Assembly: GCF_034190915.1 (NCBI RefSeq)
Contig: NW_026947507.1
Location: forward strand, 16,192,501-16,256,500
Length of the DNA stretch: 64,000 nucleotides
From: Cavia porcellus
Lineage: Eukaryota > Chordata > Mammalia > Rodentia > Caviidae
Direction of reading: 5' to 3'
Under the pieces are notes generated by a model. That model had not been told where the DNA came from. It did no database searches and worked only from the letters and a program-made list of their open reading frames with translations. Positions 1-12,766 of this stretch are shown piece by piece. Position numbers and translations under genes: made by a program. Numbering within the stretch: position 1 is the stretch's first letter; each line of letters begins with the position of its first letter.

Positions 1-353
1 TAAAATATGATATAATGTCTGAAAATTTGGTCACTATTTTCATTAAATTTTAATAACATCCATTTCACTTAGCAAGATTAAATAAACTCTACAAAAGCTA
101 AGTAATTTCTCGCTGCATTGGTGGTCGATGTCACCACGTAACTTTTTTCAGTGCTTAAGTAGTTTCTAGTTAGCAGCAGGAGATAACAATGATAGAGCAC
201 TTTTCCCAACATGGAAACAGGGAGAATTACATTATCTTTTTGGATACACACACACACACATACACACGCACACACACACAAGCAAAAAGACTATTTCATA
301 AATTTGAAAAGCGTAAGATATAATAAAAACAAGTTATTTCTTGAATTGAGAAA
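1..353. other. AT-rich DNA with a CA microsatellite
   Basis: No gene is recognisable here. The only structured element is a (CA)n microsatellite at about 246-281, interrupted by TACACACG. Short open frames overlapping it are simple-repeat artefacts. Confidence 0.7.
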
Positions 354-506
354 AAGAAATTTAGATTTTTTTGTCTTTTTGAGGCAGGGGTCTCCTGTAA
401 CTCAAGGCTGGGCTTGAACTCACTTGTAGCTCAGGCTGGTCTTGAACTTGCTTCCCAAGTGCTGGGAATACAGGTGTGTGCCACCACACCTGGCAAGAAA
501 TTTAGA
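354..506 (-). mobile_element. B1-like (7SL-derived) SINE with target-site duplication
   Basis: The reverse complement reads as a B1/Alu-type monomer. The body is at 366-494 and ends on the + strand with the complement of the usual GCCAGGTGTGGTGG start. A T-rich stretch at 366-375 is the complement of the A tail. The body is bounded by a perfect 12-bp direct repeat, AAGAAATTTAGA, at 354-365 and 495-506. This is the expected target-site duplication of an L1-mobilised SINE. Confidence 0.88.
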
Positions 507-1805
507 ACTACTACTGAGAATGTTAACAGTAACAATCAACAATATTTGTACACATTTGCATTATCTCCCAGACAAAAGCAAGTATTATAATACATGAGTC
601 ATTCTCTGACTGTAGCATGCATTGCTCACTTTATTATGGAATTGTAGTTCCCTCATATTGCTAGTCTACATTATTACCACAAGACATTAGATTCTTTGCT
701 AAAAGAAGGAATTTCTCAGCCCAGGTAAGTCATTCAGATAGAAGAATACAAAGAACCATAGTCGTATTTTTAGAAACCTATTATTCAAGATCTGAATGCT
801 AGAAAGTAAAGAATACTTTCAGAATTTCAAAGAACTCTCTAAAAGATGTACATCCTAATGAATGGACTTGAACCCTCGGGGCATTGTGAAAAGTAGAGTG
901 TATTGTGGAAATTAAAATGAAGCTATTAAATGTTTGGGTAACGCAAATAGCTCTTTTTGTTTGATTCATACTGAAAAAGAAAAAAATATTTTTCCATGTA
1001 ATTTGGGCTATAAGGAAAGTTTGTATGTTTCATATAAATAAGAACAATACGGTAGTTATGACACTGATAAATTAAGGTCAGTGTCCTGTTATTCTGGTTT
1101 ATAATATCAATTTCACAACCTTTAAGTGTAACCAAGCTCCAGCATGTGGGAGGGACTTATGTGACTTTCCCAGGCTATACTCATTAAAGAGGAATTATAT
1201 TACGCTGAAAGTAAAATAAGTGGCATAGGTAATGAAATTTTCTCATTTTTATGCTTTATTGCAGCATGGGCCATCCAATCTACAGACAATGGGGTGGACA
1301 TTTTTCCAGGATCCAGCTTTAAATTATGGACTAAATTAGAGAGGACATAATGGTGGCACTTGGTCTTTAAAACTAGGTAGAATAAGGCTCACAAAATAAG
1401 AATTTATTATAATTGTAGCCAATCAACAGTCATTTACCAAGGTGAAAGCTGTATTTCATTTCATTTTGTGTATATGTACGGTTGTAAGTATAGTAATTAA
1501 TAAAATTGTCAAATATAGCATGATTATTTAATCCAGGAGATAAAAATGGTCTAGAACTTTAAAATCAATTGTTTATTTTTAATCTAGTTCTCAATTTTCT
1601 GTTTCCTATAAGGGGTCACTTGGACATTCCATTAGAAGCTCCATTTTACCATCTTTAATAGAAAGAGAATATTCTAATTACAAACTACTATGCACTATAA
1701 TTGTTGATTGCAAAATCAGCATAGCCATTTCTCCAACAAATCACGTGCTTGGGAAGAAAATACTGATTCTATGAAAGACAGACATGGGTCATTACCTTGG
1801 AGCTT

Positions 1806-1808
<3 letters not shown>
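507..1808. other. Unassigned AT-rich sequence
   Basis: I see no recognisable gene, repeat family or coding-like open frame here. Confidence 0.6.
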
Positions 1809-1852
<44 letters not shown>

Positions 1853-1870
1853 ATGTGTGTATGTGTGTGT
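1809..1870. repeat. (TG)n microsatellite
   Basis: A near-pure TG dinucleotide run of about 42 bases, followed by GCATGTGTGTATGTGTGTGT. The open frame that reads poly-HT across it is not a gene. Confidence 0.95.
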
Positions 1871-2714
1871 AACAGATAATGATACAATGCTTGTAGTATT
1901 TCCCTGAGTGAAAAAATGAGATGGATCATGAATAAAACAGCATAATATTAGCTTAAAAGAAAGGTCTGATAAATGCTTCATCCTCAAATTCAAGGTGATC
2001 ATATTATTCTAATGTAACTTGGAAGTAGTTCTTTATTTCAAAATAAATTCTTTCAGAATGGAGGTTTTTGTGGAATGCTGCCTTGTGAACAGAGAGAAAG
2101 ATTCTTTGTGTAAGAGTAGTATCAAATAAGATTGTATTCTCTGTAGACATTGAAAAGTCTGGCTGAATATTTATCTTTACATACAATAGAACAGATTCAA
2201 AGTGTGACATTTAACAAAATTAATTTTGTAAAAATTAAATCATTTTGAATTTAGCATGAGATCTGAAGATTATATCTGCTAATCTCTTTACATGTATTGA
2301 ACAGTCTCATAACATGTTCAAGGGCAATGGAATGACAGATGTTATCTAAACTTTTTCATAGCTGAGGTTAATGGGAATCGGAATAGTAAAGCTCACCTTG
2401 TAAGGTCATTCTGTTAGCTGGCAACACCTAAACTGGAATTTCTTTTCTTCCTAAATGTCTTTTTTTTTTTATCTCTTAAAGGAAAAAGGCTCCTAAGCTC
2501 CTGACTTTGAAGAACAATTGCTGTATTTCTTATACATATCTCTGCTAAATATTATTCCAGTTTTTTTAATTCTAATATAATAACAATGTATGGTACCTTT
2601 GAAATACAAAATATCAAACATGACATCGCTGTATTTAACCTCTTCAAATAATAGCATATATTCATGGTCTGGTTTCTCTATTTTTAAAATTCATTACTAT
2701 AACTTTTTAAAACA
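1871..2714. other. Unassigned AT-rich sequence
   Basis: Nothing recognisable apart from a short poly(T) at about 2460-2470. Confidence 0.6.
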
Positions 2715-3879
2715 ATTTAACTTGATGTGCCTTTGGTAGGCAGAGTCACTGGACCACCACTGGAGATGCCTGGGTCAGGCAGACCCCAGGTGTGTGGGTG
2801 CTCATGCACCTTTGGCAGGTAAAGTAATCAGCAAAATGTGCAACCAGGAAGTGTCTGCAGAAGCAGCGAGGAGTCTGCAGTGGGATGTGGAGAACTCCAC
2901 CAACAGAAGACCAGTCCCGACCTGCATATTCTGAGGCCAATATCAGCTCCATTCCCAACACAGTTCTCCAGGCAAACCAGGGTGTGGTATACAGCAAATT
3001 TCTGGTATCTGACTTACACACTATCACAGAACTGTAAATATCAGAGGTATTTTACCATTTTTTATTGTCCCTTGTTAGAAGGGCTATCCTTTTCCTGTCT
3101 GGTTGTATTTTGTTGTTTTGTTTAATATTTTATGGTTATTTTTGCCCTTGTCAGTTTTTTTCTTTTTTCCCCCATCCTTTTGTCTGTTGTGCTTTGGATT
3201 TATTAATTTTTCCCTTTCTTCCTTTTTTTACTGTTTAGATTTCTTGTCTCTCTCTTTTTCTCTTTCTGAAACTACCTCTAGACTTTAAATTCTCAGGTGA
3301 GGAAACATTGACGCTTCTATTTCTGATCACTACTTTGCATTCTATTTCATTCTATCTTTCCTGTATCCTCCAGTTTCCCAAAACCGGGGTGATCACCTTT
3401 TGACAGCCTGTCTTAATTCTAATATATTTGACCTCATCCATCAACTTACTCTGTCCCCTACCCATCTTAAACCACCCTGCACCTGTGGAAGGGAAAAATC
3501 TCTCCACGAAGGGAAAAATCACTACATATAAGTACATGATTGATTTTGTTATTTAACTTTAGAGTTTCCTCCCATTGTTGGAGGTAGCAGATTAATGGTT
3601 ATCATTGTTTGTCAATAGTTAAGCTGTACTTGAAACTATTATTATGATTAACTGTACTATTTAAACCAGGATATCATACATGTTATAATCAGTTTTCCTC
3701 TATATCATAATACTGTGTATCATAATGGATCATAATACTGTGATTGTATGGGGTCATAATGATCACAACAGTCGAGTACCAAAGGACTGGTTGCTGAGCC
3801 AAATAATAACATTGCATCTTTTACACATTGGGAAGGTAGGTTCTTGGAATAGCTATAAAGAATCACCTACATCTAGAGA

Positions 3880-5130
3880 ACATCCATGAAAAAAAAAAAA
3901 AAAAACTCTTGGGGAACCTCAGTACTAGTAATAAAGCTATCTGCCATAAGAAATCAGCAAGCATCAGCACAGAAAACAAAGTAAAGTAAAAAAGAGAAAA
4001 TAAAAAGTGACAAGACATAAAAGCAAACACAGCCTTAAGAGCCCTAGCCCACCAAGAACAAGCCCCGAGCACAATGAGAAAGAAGAAACTGGAAGTCAAA
4101 CACTGGAACCTTCTGAAGTGATAGAGACATAAGTGAAAAAAATAAGTGGAAGAGGCTTTTAGAAAATATTCTCTCAGGTACAAAAAGAAATGATGCTTAC
4201 AATCACAGATATTAGGGAAGGTACAGATAAAATAATAGATGATCTTAGAAAAATGCTGGAACCAAGAAATGCCTAACATGAAAAAATGGAATCCATGAAA
4301 CAGATGCAAACTTAAATCCAAAAAATTAAAACCTCCATTGAAAGTATATGCAACAGATTGAATGATAGGACAGAATTTTAGAGCTTAAAGACAGAATTGT
4401 AGTTAGAGATCAAGAAAATAATGGTATCTTACAAATAGCAAGAAACCTGGAAAAATCAATCCAAGATCTACAAGATAAAGTGAAGAAGAAACACATAAGA
4501 CTGACTGAGGTCAAAAAGAAAGAGAGAGACAGTGAAAATGCATTAATAAAAACCTCTTCACAGAAATAATGGTAGATAACTTCCCAATCATGATAAAGAC
4601 ATGCATAAATGAAGCATGCAGAACTCCAAACAGCCATGATAAAAATAAAACTACATCAATACAATATAATAATTAAGATTCCAGAAATCCAGGGCAAGAA
4701 CAGATTATTAAAAGCTGGTAGAGAATAAAAAACAGATCATCTATAAAGGAAAGCTCATCAGAATCATGGGCGACTTCTCAACACTAACCCTCAAGTCAAG
4801 AAAAGCTTGGAGTGAATTATTTCAAGTCCTGAAGAAAACAAATACCAACAAAGTCTGTTGTACCCTGCAAAGCTATCTTTCAAAACTAATGAAGAAATAA
4901 GATACTTCAATAGAAAAGAACAACTCAAGAAATTCATGACCATCAAAGCAACTCTACAGAGTGTACTAAAAGATATTTTACACAGAGATAAAAGGCACCA
5001 AAATTTAAAGACCAACAACTGAAGTAAACCACCAGGCAGGGCAAGCAATTAAACTGAAGACAAAAGCAGGGAATCAACACCAGGAAAATAACATTTGAAG
5101 ACAAGCTAATATGTATGTTATAACCATAAA
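3880..5130 (+). pseudogene. L1 ORF1-like region, decayed
   Basis: L1 ORF1 encodes an RNA-binding, trimerising coiled-coil protein. At about 4430-4550 the + strand translates, with breaks, to a lysine/glutamate-rich heptad-like stretch resembling the ORF1 coiled coil. At about 4680-5000 it resembles the C-terminal part (slightly GC-richer, ending in aromatic/lysine-rich peptides). A long A run sits at 3889-3905, close to where ORF1 should begin. No frame stays open for more than about 80 codons on the + strand. The C-terminal part reminded me of half-L1 (HAL1) type ORF1 sequence, but that is recollection, not a measured match. Confidence 0.5.
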
Positions 5131-5220
5131 CAAAATGGCCTCAGTTCACCCATCGAAAGAAACTGACTAAAAGAACTGATTAAGAAATAAGACTCAGAAA
5201 TATGCTACATACAGGAAATA

Positions 5221-8100
5221 CATTTAACTCAAAAAGAAATTCACAGACTGAAATTCAAACAATGGAAAACAATTTTCTTTGCAACAGGAACACAGAAAAA
5301 AGCAGGGGTAGCTATTCTGTTTACAGGTAATGTAAACACCAAGCCAAGAATGATCAAAAGAGATAAAGAAGGTCACTACATACTTGTTAGAGAAAAACAT
5401 CAAGAGGAAGAGATAATAATCATAAATATGTATGCACCAAATATAAGACCTCACAACTATGTGAGACAAATATTAATAGACATGAAAAATCAAATATGCA
5501 AGAACATAATTTTTAAAGGGGATATTGATTTCCCATTTTCACAAAGAAATAGATCTACTAAGCAAAAAAAAAAAAACAGCAGAAATAAAAAATCCCAGAA
5601 CTAAACCAAGCCTGTGAACAAATGGATTTACTAAATATTTCCAAAGTTCTTTCCAGAAACAGAATATATCATCTCAGCTGCACATGGGATATTCTCCAAA
5701 ATAGATGATATACCTGGCCCACAGAATATACTTAAATAAAGGCTAACCAATTGAAATTATCCCATGCATATAATCTGATAATAGTGAAATGAAGCTGGAA
5801 ATTAATGGAAAAGAAATTGCAAATCTCCATTAACACATGGAAATTAAATAACGTTCTCCTGGACAAATAATGGGTTACACTCAAATTAAACATTGTCTAC
5901 AATTAAATGAAAATGCAACTACAACAGAGCAGATCCCATGGGAGACAGTGAAAGGAGTCCTAAAAGAGAAATTTATAGTGGGAATTCTCACATCAGGAAA
6001 ACAAAGCGAGTAAAAATAAGCTACTGATACACCTAGAGTGTCTAGAAAAAGAAGAGCGAGACAAACCCAAAGCCCATACAACAAAGAAAATTATAAAGAT
6101 TAGAGCAGATATTAATGCAATTGAGACTAAGAAAACAATACAAAAAATTAATGAATCAAAGACTTGGTTTTGTAGAAGAATAAGTAAAATTGATAAACAC
6201 TTAGCCAACTCTATTAAAACAACAACAACAAAAGACTCAAATTCAGGCACCAAAGAATGAAAAGGGTGAAATCACCACTACAGATCCTATGGAAATTCAG
6301 AAGATCACTATTACCTTACTTGAAAAATCTTTACTTTCATAGGATAGAAAACACAGAAAAAAATGAACATATTCCTACATACATATAAACTATCAAAGTT
6401 TAATCAAGAAGATATAAAACTCTGAATAATGCAATGTTAGATAATGAATGCAATGTTTTCAATGGAAAACATATTGAAAAACATCCCCCAAAGAAAGGTC
6501 CAAGTCTTGATGGTTCACTACTAAATTCTGCAATAAATTTAAAGGAGATTTAATTCCAATACTCTTCAAACTCTAATTAAATTCAAGGGAAGCAATACTC
6601 TCTTACTTATTCCTGGCGGCAAGTATTACCCTGAAAATAAAACAGTAGAAAAATTCAATCAAAAAAGATAATTATAGGTCAATCTCCCTAATGAACAAAC
6701 GTAACACACTATATCAATAAAGCCAAAAACAATAGTCGTATGATCATCTCAGTAGATGCAGAAAAAGGTATTGATATATTCCAAGACTCATTCATTATTA
6801 AAACCCCACCGAAAATTGAAATAGATGGTCCTCAACCTGATAAAAGCCATCTATGACAAATCAACAGCAACATCCTACCAAATGATCCAAAAAAACAAAC
6901 AAACAAACAAACAAAAAAAAAAAACCTTTCACTCTAAAATCAGGAACAAGACAAGGATGTCCACCACTCCTATTCAATATACTTCTGGAAACATTAGCTA
7001 GAGCATTAGACAAGAGAGAGAGAAATAAAAGGAAAAGGAATATGGGATAAAAGGAAAAGGGATATGTAAGAAATAAGCTAAATTATTATTTACAAATAAT
7101 ATGTTACTGTATATAGAAGACATCATAAACTCTACCAAAAGATTTCTGGATTTAATAATGAAATTTAGTAGCATAGCTGGAAAGAAATTCAACACTCATA
7201 AATCAATAGCATTCTTGTATATACACAACAAACTCCCTGAGAAAGAAATTAAGAAAACCACACTCTTCACAATAGCATCAAAAACTGAAATAATTAGGAA
7301 TTAATCTAACAAAGGAAGTAAAAGATCTGTAGATACTGAAAATATGGTAGTCTGAAAAAGGAGATTGAAGAGGATTTAACAGAAAATGGATAGCCTTGGT
7401 CTTGGATAGAAATAACCAACACAGTGAAAATGACCCTACTCCCAAAATTGTTATACAGTTTTAATGCAATCCTGATCAAAATATCACTAGCATACCTCAC
7501 AAAGAAAACATTCCTAAAATTCATATGGAACCAGAGGAGACCTAAAAAAGATAAAAAAACAATTCTGAACAACAAGGATGAGGCTGGAGGTATCACAATC
7601 CCTAACTTGAAATTATACTATAAAGCTATCATGATAAAATCAGCATGTTACTGGTAATAAATCAGACCTGAGTATAAGTGGAACAGATCAGAAGATACAG
7701 ACTCACTCCAAACCCATGCAGGCATGTTATCTTTGGCAACATGTCCAAACATGTCCACAGGAAGAAAGATAGCTTCTTTAATGAGTGACCCTGGAAAAAC
7801 TGGCTATCTATATGCCAAATTAAAATAAGATCCACATCTACCTCCCTCTACTAAACGAAAGTCAAAATGGATCAAAGATCTAAATGTTAAAACAGAAAAA
7901 CTACTGAAAAAGAAAGTATGTAGGTAGAAATCTTGAAGACACAGATGTGTGCAGAGCCTTCATGATCAAAACCCACGCTGAAAAAAAAAAAAAAATCAGA
8001 ATCTCTGCATTCTCAAAAACCCAATCCCACAATGGGCATCTGAGATGAATACACACTTCTCAGATGAACAAATACAAGCAACAAATAAATACCTGAAAAA
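5221..8100 (+). pseudogene. L1 ORF2 (endonuclease-reverse transcriptase), decayed
   Basis: ORF2 supplies the endonuclease and reverse transcriptase for target-primed reverse transcription. The endonuclease part is readable at 5221-5560, including the open frame 5350-5604, where the IKRDKEGHYI-like and NMYAPN-like blocks are clear. The inter-domain region lies at about 5880-6230. The RT region is at 6500-7300. The catalytic loop that is normally F/Y-A-D-D in L1 reads F-T-N-N at 7089-7100, so both catalytic aspartates are lost. The C-terminal region is at 7424-7657, with FIWNQRRPKK and GGITIPNLKLYYKA blocks. Several frame changes separate these pieces. This is a dead copy. Confidence 0.88.
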
Positions 8101-8940
8101 GTATTCAGCATCACTGGTCATTTGAGAAATGTGAAGTAAAATAACACCGAGATTCCATGCCGGTCCCAGAAAGAATGACTGTCATCAAGAAATCAACCAA
8201 TAACAAATGCTGGCAGGAATGTTGGGGGGAAAGGAATCCTTCTCCACTTTTAATGGAAGTGTATACTGGTACAACCACATTGGAAATCGATGTGACGATT
8301 TCTTTAAAAATGAGAATTAGAGGTCTCATTTGACCCAGCTCTTCGCCATCTGGGTATTTTCCCAGGACAATTGAAAACATCACAGGATAGCCATATATGC
8401 ACTCACGTTTATAGCAGAATAATTTATAAAACTAAATCTTGGAAACAACCCAAATATCCCATTAACCAAGAAATAGTTTTAAAAATGTGGTATTTTCATA
8501 CAATGTCAGACACAAATGAGGATAATCATCAGATTTTTATAGGTAAATGAACACAACTTAAGACTACACTAACAAGTGAAAAAATGAGTATGTGTAAGCA
8601 TTGTATTGTCTCACTAGTTTAAGAAGCTGAATAAGTAATAAGATGTACAATACACATTTTGAAATGGGAAGAAACTGTTCAAAAGGAAGGAGAAATTGGG
8701 ATGGGGGGCAGGGGAAAAGAAGGAAGATAGGATTTATACAACTATTTTCCATTAGTTCATTGCAAAGAAATGTTTATGCTTGTGTTAATTGATCCATTTT
8801 TCAATGTCTACAGTTTGTAATCTGAGCAACTATCTTGAAAATAACAATATATCATATAGCAACCATTGTTACTTTCCTATTATCTTGTATTGAAATTTTA
8901 TATCATTATTTTTCTCTTTAAAATAAAAATTAACCTTGAT

Positions 8941-10640
8941 AAAGTTTTAATTATATATTTTATTGAAATTTATGAAACATATACTGCTTTGTGTATTTGA
9001 CATAAAATTAATTTATTTATATGAATGATATTTTGGAGTGAGTTCTGGATATATATGATAGTAAAATAACAGATTCCTGTTCATATTACCTTTTCCACAT
9101 ACCCAGGAAACATGTCTTTAGAAATTACATATTTTTTTCTTTTTCACAAAGAAAATGATAGTGTGAAATAGATACAAAATTGAGTATGTAAAGATGTACA
9201 TGTGATACACACAGGATAGTTTGGGCTACGTATCATTCCAAATTTCTTTCACAATTTATATTAGTTTTACTTATTTACTTAAATACATAATATCTTTGAA
9301 TCTCTTGCACCCAGATAAGCTTCTGTTCTGTAGGTTTTGCCACGAAGACACATGTTTTCATCAAGTATTTTGATTTAATAGATTGAAAACTTTTGTACTT
9401 TGTCTTTGTACATGCTACAAAATCATCTGATGTGGCAGGTACCGTGGGATTAAGTAAACTTTCTTGACATATAACCAGAAACTCTAATTTGCTATTCTAG
9501 GAAGATGAAGCCAGAAGGTAAAGGTAATGAGGAGCAGAACTGGGACTGGGATTTGGCTTTGCTAACAAGTGTGGTGTTCTTTGAGGATGACATGATGGCT
9601 GCATATGTCACTATTCCTGGAGAGGTTTAATTCATGAATTTCCCTTTGTTGTTGTTTTTCGTCCCTTGGAAAGTGGGGGAAAAAAAACCTAGTAAAGAGG
9701 TAACAAATCTTCACAACAAAAGATTTTGTTGTAAAGATAAATAAGTGAAACAAAGTCTAAGTCTGTGAACCATGTTGACACACTATATGACAAATTTGAA
9801 AGCCAAAATTCAAAATAATGATGTTAATCAGCTTAAACCAACAATAACTCCTTAAGTATGCTCCCATGATTTTTTTGTTTCATTATTTCTACGTTCCCTC
9901 CAGTGTACAATATCTATGCATTTTTGAGACCAAGAGAACTAGTACCTTCTCAATAAGTTTGCATTGATTTTATAGTTCAAAATTATTTCTTTAAAATTTT
10001 CCTACATATTTTACTTATTATCACATAGTGGTAACTATGTATGCCTACAACACATTATGTGGCATTTTAACTAAATAAATGATGGTTTTTCCTCTTCAAC
10101 TGAATTGGTCTCTCCTGAAGACAGTAATTAAATCTTATATATCCCGTTCTCCTTACTGTCATAGCTACCCTTTTGGTGGATATATTAGATATGTAAAAAA
10201 GTGTTTCTTCAAATGTAAGAGAGAGCTATTGTGTGTAGAAATTGTGTCGGAATAAAAATGTGTTAGAGCAGTGATTCTAAAAATTTATGTATGACAGATT
10301 TTCTCAGCTAATTGCATGCAAATGTTATATATCCTGAGATTTCAATGTAAGATAAATAATATTAATTATTCCTTCAATAACTACAAAATTTTTATTAAAT
10401 GCCATGCTCAAATATATTTTCATTGAACTTGCTTAAATATAAAATGCATCTTACAAAGAATGAGAAAGAGATAATATGGACTAGTTAAATGAGAAAGATC
10501 AGGACAGCATTTTCCCCTAGGCTTTGTGTTTGAGGCAGGAAGATAAACATTATTTGATAAGTATACAGTCAACGTGAAGGAGCCAGTGCATTTGATGATG
10601 TAGCCAGTACCACTGAGATCCTACTTTTTCTCTCGCAGAA
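8941..10640. other. Unassigned AT-rich sequence
   Basis: No gene or repeat family recognised in this stretch. Confidence 0.55.
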
Positions 10641-10664
10641 ATTACTGTTCTGACTCAGGATATC

Positions 10665-10937
10665 TCATAGTAGACACCTGTGACACTGCCCGAAGTTCTC
10701 TTCTTTCTTGGCTGCTAAGGCATCATCAGCCAACTCTCTCAAGATGTCAGTGCCACAGGAAATGGCCTCATTCACTGATGGACGTTGACTTGGTGGGTCA
10801 TTGACCAGTGATTGGGGTTTATCTGCCATAATCTCTGAAACACGTTCATTCTCTCTTATCTCCCAGGATTCCCCATCAAGACAGAGCTCCAGCGCACATA
10901 ATGAGAATTTGCTTTCTAATGCCTTCTGTGCTTCCAC
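10665..10937 (-). other. Unrecognised 90-codon open frame, possible gene fragment
   Basis: The minus-strand frame encodes a mixed-composition peptide, not low-complexity and not L1-like. It has acidic and alanine-rich segments such as ELADDALAAKKEE, and the DNA is less AT-rich than its surroundings. A CACAG|GTGTCT-like junction near its 3' end resembles a splice donor on the minus strand. I do not recognise the protein. It could be an exon, a processed-pseudogene piece or chance. Confidence 0.25.
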
Positions 10938-11348
10938 CCTTCTTTTATGTCTTCATCTCCATACTATTTTAATCCCAGGAATCACAGATAATCTTCCCAA
11001 TAAACTATTTGCTCTAAATTTTTTTCTTAGTGTTATCTACAGAAAAAATAAATCAAGATATTTTATCATGTATTTCAGAGAAAAATTTTGTGATTATTTC
11101 TATTTAAAAATCAATTTTAAGGTATTTCCTTTTTGTGATGAATCAGTTTTCATACAGTTCATACAATTCTTCATAGACTGATGTGTTCCTTATCTAAACT
11201 GAAAGCCCATAGTCAACTTTTCCCAATGTGTATAAGTGATCACATAGATTGTGTTTCTCATATGCTCTTCCACTTACAGAATTTGGCAAAATCTGAAGCC
11301 TGGCAACATTATGGTTTAGATCAGAACTTTGATGAACTTAAACTTGAC
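10938..11348. other. Unassigned sequence
   Basis: A 126-codon + strand frame (10801-11181) spans this edge. Its translation is hydrophobic and repeat-free but matches nothing I know, and it opposes the minus-strand candidate. I treat it as chance. Confidence 0.4.
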
Positions 11349-11402
<54 letters not shown>

Positions 11403-11403
11403 T
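11349..11403. repeat. (TA)n microsatellite
   Basis: About 55 bases of TA repeats with one TATGTA interruption at about 11382-11386. Confidence 0.95.
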
Positions 11404-12545
11404 GTTTTGATTAGTGATGGGAAAATTATTAATGATCTGAATACTGAAGTCACTTTTTATGAATATTAAAAATCTGGGTTGGAAAGATTTCTTAAATGAT
11501 GTAATACTATATGTTTAGTGAGTTTCTGCTGATTCAGGATAATTTTATTATAAAACCATAAATTTTGTTAGTCAGGCTAGTTTGAATAATGTTTTAGCAT
11601 ATAGTCTTGAAAATTTAACAAATACATTATTAGAGACTCGGTACTCAATTGTAAAAATAAATGCATGTGCCATAAATACCATAGTATAGGATACGATTTT
11701 ATTAATAGAGAATAGGTACAGATCTTCTTCCATTCAATCATTTTATACATTCATTCATTCAAAAACATAAGCTCAGTACATAATGACTGGTATTTTGCTA
11801 ATGGGGAAACAAGGGTGGTGTTTGTTAATAAGAATTTTATGATTTGGTGAGCTTTTTAATTGAACTAATCATGGAAGCTGGGAAATAAAAATGGTAAATT
11901 TTGTTTTAGTTATCTAACAAATTTTATAGGAATGTATGTGAAACTTTAATATCACTTTTATGTAAAAATTTAAATGTTACAGAGGTAGTTGTTTAAAGAT
12001 TTATAAAAGATTTTTCCATTAGGAGCAGAGATATAACTGAAGTATTTTATATATTGGGCATTTATTAAAGGAATAACACATCTTTATATTTATTTTGTTC
12101 TGAAACATTAATTGCGACATATTTATGAATGACCTAATTCTGTATTAAGTTTTAGCAATAAAAACTTTACTGCACCACTTGTTATGAAAAATGTGACATA
12201 AAAATTTAAAAGGCAATTCTCAAATATTGTGTTTATTGTCTTTCCCTTGAAAGGTATTTTTTTCAATGATTAGCTTGCCTATGTAATTTTAAGCATTTCT
12301 CTAGTTTACATTAAAGTGTATGTTCAATAATTTACTTAAGCACAAAAGCTAAGAATTCAGATAAAATATCTATCCTCTATTCCCAAAACATCTATGAATA
12401 TATTAAAATAAATTTTTGTGCTTTTAACCATTCCAGAGTTTATTCAAAGTATGTTATACCCCTAAATTTATAAGGTATAGGCCTTCAGGACTTCAGGCCG
12501 TCAAAACTGGTGCTTGCTGTTTTAACTTAAATTCATCAAAGATAG
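11404..12545. other. Unassigned AT-rich sequence
   Basis: No recognisable gene or repeat family. Confidence 0.55.
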
Positions 12546-12550
12546 AAAAA

Positions 12551-12728
12551 TAAGCCAGGCATGGTAGTACATGCCAGCAATCCCAGCGCTCTGGTGGCTG
12601 ACATAGACATATTCAAGTCCAGTCTGAGAAACTCAGTAAATTAACAAGACCCACTCTCAAAAATAATAATAGGAAAGGGCATTTGGCTAGTGTGAAAGTC
12701 CTATGTTCCATTCCTAGTACCACTACAA

Positions 12729-12764
<36 letters not shown>
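12551..12764 (+). mobile_element. B1-dID type dimeric SINE with (TAA)n tail
   Basis: The left part (about 12551-12670) is a diverged B1-like monomer starting GCCAGGCATGGTAG. An A/T-rich linker follows. A second part (about 12675-12725) has degenerate ID/tRNA-like box sequence ending TTCCATTCCTAGTACCAC. The tail is a (TAA)n tract at 12730-12764. The order B1 then ID matches the B1-dID dimers described in several non-murid rodents. Divergence is high, so this copy is old. Confidence 0.65.

Positions 12765-12766
<2 letters not shown>

Larger units (their letters stand above)
2727..8930 (+). mobile_element. Old, probably full-length L1 (LINE-1) element
   Basis: About 6.2 kb that can be read as a complete L1 in + orientation. 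A GC-richer 5' UTR-like block (2727-3050) comes first. A pyrimidine-rich stretch and an ORF1-like region (about 3880-5130) follow, then decayed ORF2 (about 5220-8100) and a 3' UTR with a purine-rich GGGGGGCAGGGG tract near 8700. The length matches the 6-7 kb usual for the family. Candidate flanking repeats are AATTTAACTTGAT (2714-2726) and AAATTAACCTTGAT (8927-8940). They differ by an indel, so the duplication is only suggestive. Stops and frameshifts throughout mean it cannot move autonomously. The ORF2 homology is secure; the 5' boundary is inferred. Confidence 0.72.

Noticed and set aside
3863..4321. 152-codon minus-strand open frame
   Set aside because: It is the antisense of the A-rich L1 ORF1 region. 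The phenylalanine/leucine-rich translation is an artefact of reading poly-A-rich DNA backwards.
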